A stretch of DNA of 44,944 nucleotides, taken from the NCBI GenBank assembly GCA_944392175.1, contig CALXVT010000009.1, forward strand, positions 1 to 44,944, written 5' to 3'. The DNA is from an uncultured Clostridia bacterium (GTDB taxonomy: Bacteria > Bacillota > Clostridia > TANB77 > CAG-508). Below, piece after piece: positions 40,040 to 44,944 of the stretch (within the stretch, counting starts at the first letter, position 1; the number at the start of each line of letters is the position of its first letter). Below the pieces are notes generated by a model. It was not told the origin of the DNA and made no database searches. It worked only from the letters and a program-made list of their open reading frames with translations. A program made the position numbers and the translations under genes.

Positions 40040-41045
40040 TTGAACAAATTAGGAAGACAAACTATAAAATTTGAAAGGCCTCCTTGCATTTTAGAAACTG
40101 CTTCTATCGTAGGTCCAAAGGAAGCTGAAGGACCTCTTGCTAAATATTTTGATAAGTGCTTAGAAGATGAATTCTGGGGAGAAAAATCTTGGGAAAAAGC
40201 TGAAAGTAAAATTATAAAAGAAACTGTATATTCTGCTATAAAGAAGTCTAATTTGCCTATATCTGCAATTGATTATTGTTTTGCAGGTGATTTGCTAAAT
40301 CAATGTATTTCCTCAAGTTTTGGACTTCGTGATTCTAATTTTCCTTTCATAGGAATATTTGGTGCTTGTTCTACATTTGTAGAAGGACTTGGTTTAGGTT
40401 CTATTTTTATTGATGGTGGTGCTGCTAATAATGTTATTTGCGCTGCTTCTAGCCACTTTTGTAGTGCTGAAAAGCAATTTAGATTTCCTTTAGAATTAGG
40501 TAATCAAAGACCTCAATCCTCACAATGGACAGTTACCGGTGCTGGATCTGCAATTCTTTCTTCAAGTGGAACTCGGACCATTTGTTACACATTTTACTCC
40601 TGGTAGAATAGTTGATATGGGAATAAAAGATGCAAATAATATGGGAGCTGCAATGGCACCTGCAGCGCTTGATACATTGCTTGCTCATTTTTCAGACACT
40701 GGTAGAAAACCAAGTTATTATGATGCAATTATAACAGGTGATTTAGGACATATTGGTAAAGAAATTTTAGTTGAACTCGCACAAACAAAAGGTTATAACA
40801 TAAAATCTAATTATAATGATTGTGGTGTCTTAATCTTTGATAAAGAAACTCAAGATACTCATGCAGGAGGCAGTGGATGTGCTTGTTGTGGTACAGTATT
40901 TTCTGGATATTTATTTAATATGCTAAAAACTAAAAAATATAAAAAAATACTATTAATGGCAACTGGTGCATTAATGAATTCTACATCTACTCAGCAAGGT
41001 GAAAGTATTCCTGGTATTGCTCATGCTGTTAGTATAGAACTTTAA
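40040..41045 (+). CDS. spoVAD: Stage V sporulation protein AD, needing a +1 frameshift at CGG
   Basis: SpoVAD is a thiolase-fold protein that binds dipicolinic acid. The zero frame starts at TTG 40040 (AGGAG about 9 bases upstream) and gives family-typical sequence through QWTVTGAGSAILSSSGT, then CGG at 40574-40576 and a stop ten codons later. The +1 frame continues GPFVTHFTPGRIVDMGIKD, NNMGAAMAPAA and, at the end, STSTQQGESIPGIAHAV, all classic SpoVAD. Skipping the C at 40574 joins 40040-40573 to 40575-41045 and gives 334 residues, close to the usual 338. No homopolymer is at the junction. A programmed or codon-starvation frameshift is favoured because HD-GYP copy 2 breaks at the same codon. 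A disabling mutation or sequence error cannot be excluded. SpoVAD is normally needed for spore dipicolinic acid uptake. Confidence 0.88.
40571..40577 (+). other. Putative +1 frameshift site ACT-CGG-A in spoVAD
   Basis: Zero-frame codons are ACT (40571-40573), CGG (40574-40576), ACC. Reading GGA at 40575-40577 keeps SGTGPFVTHFTPG, the expected family sequence. A poor Shine-Dalgarno-like AAGTGGA ends just upstream. As in HD-GYP copy 2, the shifted-frame codon is GGA and the zero-frame codon is CGG followed by A. Confidence 0.6.
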
Positions 41046-41052
41046 AAGCTCG

Positions 41053-41081
41053 AAAAGGAACGGATTTTAACCGTTCCTTTT
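41053..41081. terminator. Bidirectional terminator between spoVAD and the 146-residue gene
   Basis: An 11-bp stem (AAAAGGAACGG / CCGTTCCTTTT) with a 7-base loop. It starts 8 bases past the spoVAD stop; the loop contains the stop codon of the convergent gene. It implies spoVAE cannot be read from the spoVAC promoter. Confidence 0.8.
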
Positions 41082-41507
41082 AAATATATTTTTAATCCAA
41101 TCTACAAATTTTTCATACCACTTTTTTTCTTCTACAACTACTATTTTGGTTTCTTGCTTTGATGGCACTGATTTTGTATTTCTTTTAAATACTGCATCAT
41201 AATCTATTTTTATTTTATTTTTTTCTTCTTCCCACTCTTCTCTTCTTTCTTTTTCTTTAATAGCTGTTCTTTGTTCAGGAGTTGCCCAATAATCTCTAAA
41301 AAAGTTTGCAAGTATGGCTTTTGTTTCTTGCATTAGTATTTGATTTTCAAATGCAACATTTTTATTTAACTCATATTTATATTCCATATCTTTTTTGTTT
41401 TCTAAAGTTTCTATAATATCTTTTGGGACTTTTTTTAAATCTTCTTTTGGAATATATTTTAAAACTTCTAACACTTCTACATATGCTTTATTATAGTTAT
41501 TCTCCAT
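41067..41507 (-). CDS. Unknown 146-residue charged protein
   Basis: No family recognised. It is mostly helical and highly charged, with a Glu/Lys/Arg-rich middle (KEKERREEWEEEKNKIK, about 83-99) and an amphipathic basic-aromatic C-terminus (KKWYEKFVDWIKNIFKRNG, about 127-146) that could bind membrane. Its ATG overlaps the end of the upstream 654-residue gene by 11 bases, so the two are translationally coupled and probably act together. The pair is inserted in opposite orientation between spoVAD and spoVAE. Confidence 0.75.
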   Translation of the reverse strand: MENNYNKAYVEVLEVLKYIPKEDLKKVPKDIIETLENKKDMEYKYELNKNVAFENQILMQETKAILANFFRDYWATPEQRTAIKEKERREEWEEEKNKIKIDYDAVFKRNTKSVPSKQETKIVVVEEKKWYEKFVDWIKNIFKRNG

Positions 41508-43461
41508 TTTCTTTTTTTCCTCCTATTACTATCTCTTGATCATGATTAACTGTTCGCATTGCTATTTTTTTATCTTCGCTTAATGAAGAGCTTGTAGCTT
41601 CTCCTATTTCAGAGGTAGTAATTTTAAATCCGCTTTTTATATGTTTTGAAATATTTGCTACAATAGTTTTAGATTCCCTAATTAAACTAAATGCACTTCT
41701 TGTAAGTTCAGTATCTTTATTTTCATCAAAATCTCTAAGAAAGTCTAAATAAGGTAAAGCTCTAAATTTTTTCACACAATTATTTAATTCTGCTAAATTT
41801 TCTTTTCCTAAGTAATTTTCTGCATCTTCTAATGTATGAGCCATCATGGCATCTATCATAGTATCTTCATGTTCTTTCATTAATTCCTGTGTTAGTATAT
41901 TAATTTGTTCATAAGTACTAACACCTTTTTCTCTTGCGTATTCAGGTCTATCCAATATATATATTCCTTTTTCATGTAATTTTTGAGTTACTTTTATTGC
42001 TAATTGTTGATGTATGTTTTCAGATAATATTTCATAAGTTCTTTTTTTTCTGTTAGTTACACTTGTTCTATTATCATCTAAAACATCCGCACTTTCATTA
42101 GAAATTTCACATACTATTATATCTAAACCTGATTTAAAAGAATATTTATTTTCATCAATTTTTTCTACTGACTCTTCTGCTACATGTAAGAGTTCATGCA
42201 CTAAAATAATATCATTTGCACCAACTTCCATTCCACATAGAGGTATAAATACTGGATAAAAATGTTCTAGCTTACCATCTTCATTTTGAATAAAATTTGT
42301 TTCTACACATGGTATTGCTTTTTTTACGAATTCAATTGAAAAATCACTTTCGCCTTTTATCCCTTGGCTTAAAAGATTCTTTTTACATTGCTCATAATTT
42401 CCTGTATTTATAAAAAACTCTTGATCTTTTTCCTGCTTACATTCTTCTTTTATTCTAGCTACTTCTTTTACCAAATCTTTATCTGGAATAAGTTTTTTAG
42501 CTTCTTCACTTTTTTGATATTCCTCATAATCATCTCCTAAATCAAGCCCCATACTTTTAAAGTATCTTATTCTTTCTCTTTTGGCAGATAAACCTTGCCA
42601 TTTTTCATCATCTATATATTTATCATTTTCTTCTGAAAATGCTGTAATTAAAGAATCGCCATAATCACTAAAATATTTACCTTCTCCATCTACAGTACAT
42701 AAAAAACTATATACTTCAGTAAGTGATTCATTTTCTAAAGCAGATTGTATCTTTTTTTGTTCTTCTTCACTACATAAAGGAAGAACTCTTCTATATGATT
42801 CTTTTAAATATTTTAAATCAAGTTCTCTTTTATATTTATCACATTTTTCAAAATACTCGTCATAATCTTTATTTTCTTCTTTAAACTTATCAAATTTCTC
42901 TCTGCATTCTATTGCTATTTTATATACTTCTTGTATATGTACTAAAGCTTCTTGCAACTCAGGAGTTGCAATTTTCTTTTCATAATTTTCTGGTGTTACT
43001 TCATAACCTAATCTCTTAAATAAATCACATCTTTTTTGCATGATTAATTTTTTTCTAAATTCATTATCTGTTTCTAATAAAATGTCATCAAAGGAAAATA
43101 TAGCTCCATCTTCACTAAATTTACGATTTCCCATATATTTATTTAATATTTCTTTATGTCCTTCTGATAAATATGCTGTACCAATTTCATTTACTCTTTT
43201 TTCTTCGATTGGATCAATTTCTTCTCCTAATTTTTTTAAAAATTCTATAGATAATTTTGCACAGCATATATCTTCTTTTCTATCATAATCTTTCATTATT
43301 CTTTCATATGTAATATAAGGATTAAGATATGCTCTTTTAAAATTATCTTCTATTTGTTTTCTATGTCTTTGACCATACACTTCAATTATTGTTTCTATTA
43401 TTTGTGGAAGTATATCATCTAAACTTAATTCATATCTTTTTAAAACTTCTCCTTTTATCAT
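41497..43461 (-). CDS. Unknown 654-residue protein with an HELLH zinc-protease motif
   Basis: The overall family is not recognised. It is soluble, with no signal peptide. The first 400 residues are charged and helical with several Cys. A putative metalloprotease site is visible: His422-Glu423-Leu-Leu-His426 in ILVHELLHVAEE, with Glu456 in SNESAD about 30 residues on as a possible third ligand (compare the NExxSD of thermolysin-like gluzincins), or Glu481 in LSENIH. If active it would be a cytoplasmic or forespore protease. It overlaps the 146-residue gene and sits between spoVAD and spoVAE on the opposite strand; a sporulation or germination role is only suggested by position. Confidence 0.72.
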   Translation of the reverse strand: MIKGEVLKRYELSLDDILPQIIETIIEVYGQRHRKQIEDNFKRAYLNPYITYERIMKDYDRKEDICCAKLSIEFLKKLGEEIDPIEEKRVNEIGTAYLSEGHKEILNKYMGNRKFSEDGAIFSFDDILLETDNEFRKKLIMQKRCDLFKRLGYEVTPENYEKKIATPELQEALVHIQEVYKIAIECREKFDKFKEENKDYDEYFEKCDKYKRELDLKYLKESYRRVLPLCSEEEQKKIQSALENESLTEVYSFLCTVDGEGKYFSDYGDSLITAFSEENDKYIDDEKWQGLSAKRERIRYFKSMGLDLGDDYEEYQKSEEAKKLIPDKDLVKEVARIKEECKQEKDQEFFINTGNYEQCKKNLLSQGIKGESDFSIEFVKKAIPCVETNFIQNEDGKLEHFYPVFIPLCGMEVGANDIILVHELLHVAEESVEKIDENKYSFKSGLDIIVCEISNESADVLDDNRTSVTNRKKRTYEILSENIHQQLAIKVTQKLHEKGIYILDRPEYAREKGVSTYEQINILTQELMKEHEDTMIDAMMAHTLEDAENYLGKENLAELNNCVKKFRALPYLDFLRDFDENKDTELTRSAFSLIRESKTIVANISKHIKSGFKITTSEIGEATSSSLSEDKKIAMRTVNHDQEIVIGGKKENGE

Positions 43462-43599
43462 TTTTTATACCTTTCTCATTTCATTTGTTAACATTTTATC
43501 ATAACAAAATTTTATATACAATATTCTAAAATTTGTATATTTTTATAAATTTTACACAAAATATTAACATAGTATATTTTTGTAATTGGAGGTCTTTTT

Positions 43600-43995
43600 A
43601 TGAGTACTATTGACTGGAGTATTGTTTTTAATTGGTCTACACTTTTAAAAGCATTTGTGGTTGGAGGTTTAATTTGCGTTATTGGTCAAATTTTAATAGA
43701 TAAAACCAAACTTACTTCAGCTAGAATATTGGTACTATTTGTTACACTTGGTGTAATTCTAGGTGGTCTTGGAATTTATAAATATGTAGCCGACTTTGCT
43801 GGTGCTGGTGCAACTGTTCCATTAACAGGATTTGGATATAATTTAGCAAAAGGTGCTATTGAAGGAGTAAAAACTTCTGGACTTTTAGGTGCATTTACAG
43901 GTGGAATAAAAAATGCCGCTGGCGGAATTGCAGCAGCCATATTCTTTGGTTATTTAGCATCACTAATTGCTAAACCAAAAATGAAAAAGCAATAA
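43600..43995 (+). CDS. spoVAE: Stage V sporulation protein AE
   Basis: A 131-residue membrane protein with AFVVGGLICVIGQILIDKTKLT (about 18-39; diagnostic part GGLICVIGQ), FAGAGATVPLTGFGYNLAKG (about 65-84) and a GGIKNAAGGIAAAIFFGYLASL helix near the end. It is homologous to SpoVAC and forms part of the dipicolinic-acid channel. TTGGAGG lies 8 bases before the ATG. It is separated from spoVAD by 2.55 kb holding two minus-strand genes and must have its own promoter in the 138-base gap upstream; that gap is AT-rich and no confident box pair was seen. Confidence 0.95.
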   Translation: MSTIDWSIVFNWSTLLKAFVVGGLICVIGQILIDKTKLTSARILVLFVTLGVILGGLGIYKYVADFAGAGATVPLTGFGYNLAKGAIEGVKTSGLLGAFTGGIKNAAGGIAAAIFFGYLASLIAKPKMKKQ

Positions 43996-44012
43996 GGTTT
44001 TACCTTATTGCT
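43988..44012. terminator. Hairpin joining the 3' ends of spoVAE and the RelA/SpoT-like gene
   Basis: A 10-bp stem (AGCAATAAGG / CCTTATTGCT) with a 5-base loop. The spoVAE stop codon is in the left arm and the stop of the convergent gene in the right arm. There is no T-run, so termination efficiency is uncertain. Confidence 0.5.
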
Positions 44013-44505
44013 GTAATATTCCATATGCCAATTGACTTAATCTATTTCTTTCATCTTCTGGCAAATAGAAATTTTTATATATTTTATCATGCACTATATC
44101 TTGTGCAAATTTCATTCTTTTGGTTTTAATTTGTATTTCTAGAGGGATTCCATTTTCTACAGTATAGTTTAAATGAAAACTTTTATAGCCAAACTTAGGA
44201 TTTTTAATATAATCTTCTTCTATTCCTTTTCCTAATACATTTTCTATGTCATTTTTTATTTTATATACTTCATTTATATTATCAGTAATTATCATATATC
44301 CTATATAATCACTTATTTCATTTGCTTGTTTAAATTTTCTAATTTTCATTTTCTCTAATGCTGCTTTTTTGTTCTTTACTCTAGAAATAAGTTGTACGTC
44401 CTTATATTTTACTAATATAGTATTTAATTTATTAGAATATTTCTCACATAAACTATGTCTATTTATATAGTTTATTGTTTTAATTACTTTTAACTGTTCT
44501 TTCAT
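44005..44505 (-). CDS. RelA/SpoT-domain protein, short and divergent
   Basis: A 166-residue protein that aligns with the (p)ppGpp synthetase domain: SRVKNKKAALEKM (about 40-52) corresponds to the ATP-binding Arg/Lys segment, SDYIGYMII (about 65-73) to the DxxGxR motif, NPKFGYKSFHLNYT (about 101-114) to the YxSxH G-loop, and LEIQIKT (about 122-128) to the ExQxRT motif. The Asp and Glu of the active site remain, but the Arg of DxxGxR is Met. It is shorter than small alarmone synthetases (about 210-260). It could be an active short synthetase with altered chemistry, an inactive regulator, or a toxin-like relative. GGAGG is 8 bases before the ATG. Confidence 0.75.
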   Translation of the reverse strand: MKEQLKVIKTINYINRHSLCEKYSNKLNTILVKYKDVQLISRVKNKKAALEKMKIRKFKQANEISDYIGYMIITDNINEVYKIKNDIENVLGKGIEEDYIKNPKFGYKSFHLNYTVENGIPLEIQIKTKRMKFAQDIVHDKIYKNFYLPEDERNRLSQLAYGILQQ

Positions 44506-44550
44506 GATTTCCCTCCTTCCTTTAATATATTGTATTCTTTTTTTGCATAA

Positions 44551-44578
44551 AAATACTAGTTTTTACAAACTAGTATTT
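44551..44578 (-). terminator. Intrinsic terminator downstream of rplT
   Basis: A 12-bp stem (AAATACTAGTTT / AAACTAGTATTT) with a 4-base loop, followed by T on the minus strand. It is 15 bases past the rplT stop, so rplT is last in its operon. Confidence 0.8.
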
Positions 44579-44593
44579 TGGATTTAATATTTT

Positions 44594-44944
44594 CTATGCT
44601 TTTTTTGCTATTTCTGCTATTTCTGTAAAAGCTTTTGGATCTGTTACAGCTACTTCTGCTAACATTTTTCTGTTTATTGTTACATTAGCTTTTTTAAGTC
44701 CTGCTATTAATTTGCTATATGATAAACCATTCATTCTAGCAGCTGCATTTATTCTTGCAATCCATAATCTTCTAAAATTACTCTTTTTATCTTTTCTTCC
44801 AACATAAGCATACATTCCAGATTTCATAACTGCTTGTTTAGCCATTCTAAATCTGTAACCTTTTGCTCCAAAATATCCTTTTGCTTGTTTTAATACTTTT
44901 TTATGTTTTTTACGAGTAATTCTTGCTGTTTTTACTCTTGCCAT
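44594..44944 (-). CDS. rplT: 50S ribosomal protein L20
   Basis: A 116-residue protein, complete, with its ATG exactly at the right edge of the window. [16 protein letters not shown] and the later [21 protein letters not shown] (about 57-77; core LWIARINAA) are the L20 signatures; the basic N-terminal arm threads into 23S rRNA early in 50S assembly. In Firmicutes it normally follows infC and rpmI, which would lie just beyond the window. Confidence 0.97.
   Translation of the reverse strand: MARVKTARITRKKHKKVLKQAKGYFGAKGYRFRMAKQAVMKSGMYAYVGRKDKKSNFRRLWIARINAAARMNGLSYSKLIAGLKKANVTINRKMLAEVAVTDPKAFTEIAEIAKKA

Noticed and set aside
40040..41045. spoVAD as a simple pseudogene
   Set aside because: Both halves are intact and family-typical apart from one skipped base, the break is at CGG as in another gene, and the locus keeps its terminator. 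I kept it as a CDS with a putative frameshift and stated the alternative.
40539..41045. A separate 168-residue gene for the C-terminal half of SpoVAD
   Set aside because: It begins inside the N-terminal half in another frame, has no ribosome site, and its first residues are not SpoVAD-like. It is better explained as the +1-frame continuation.

Overview
The window is about 45 kb of very AT-rich chromosome from an anaerobic, endospore-forming member of the Clostridia (Bacillota). The evidence is a four-subunit pyruvate:ferredoxin oxidoreductase, an 8-Fe ferredoxin, sporulation genes (SpoVD-type transpeptidase, YtaF, SpoVAC/AD/AE, a GerS-like protein), Gram-positive surface proteins and a sortase, strong Shine-Dalgarno sites and Arg written almost only as AGA. 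No rRNA, tRNA, CRISPR array or complete insertion sequence was seen.

Layout. 1-1.9 kb (minus): rsmA, sortase, DUF951. 2-4.4 kb (plus): SpoVD-like PBP. 4.4-7 kb (minus): Ca2+ P-type ATPase. 7.2-7.8 kb (plus): ytaF. 7.9-11.4 kb (minus): smc. 11.5-13.4 kb (plus): tandem HD-GYP genes, the second needing a +1 frameshift. 13.6-18.5 kb (minus): mazF, gerS-like, dusB, rodA, minE (long acidic/basic tail) and minD without minC. 18.7-20.9 kb (minus): two unrecognised genes with near-identical promoters, a shared C-terminal motif and foreign-looking codon use. 21-24.3 kb (plus): porCDAB. 24.3-28.6 kb (minus): a giant SpaA/MucBP surface protein. 28.9-34 kb (minus): response regulator, histidine kinase, lepB, holB, ricT, ferredoxin. 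34.2-36.2 kb (minus): pilin-like protein, A24-like membrane protein, ROK kinase. 36.5-37.8 kb (plus): two unknown membrane proteins. 37.8-39.1 kb (minus): rsmB. 39.2-44 kb: dodecin and a spoVA locus (AC, AD, AE) split by two minus-strand genes. 44-44.9 kb (minus): RelA/SpoT-like protein and rplT.

Main observation. Two unrelated genes, spoVAD and the second HD-GYP gene, are each broken by a single +1 shift, and in both the zero-frame codon at the break is CGG with GGA in the +1 frame. By eye I find no other in-frame CGG in roughly 13,000 codons of host-like genes; the only others (three) are in the two foreign-looking genes at 18.7-20.9 kb. Skipping the C of CGG restores full-length, family-typical proteins in both cases. 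This points to CGG being an unassigned or starved codon at which ribosomes shift +1, possibly as programmed regulation, rather than to two independent accidents. Conservation and proteomics would decide.

Secondary themes. A roughly 45-base leader is shared between spoVAC and an unknown membrane-protein pair (and in part ytaF), suggesting a common sporulation regulon. Several convergent gene pairs share one hairpin terminator that contains a stop codon.
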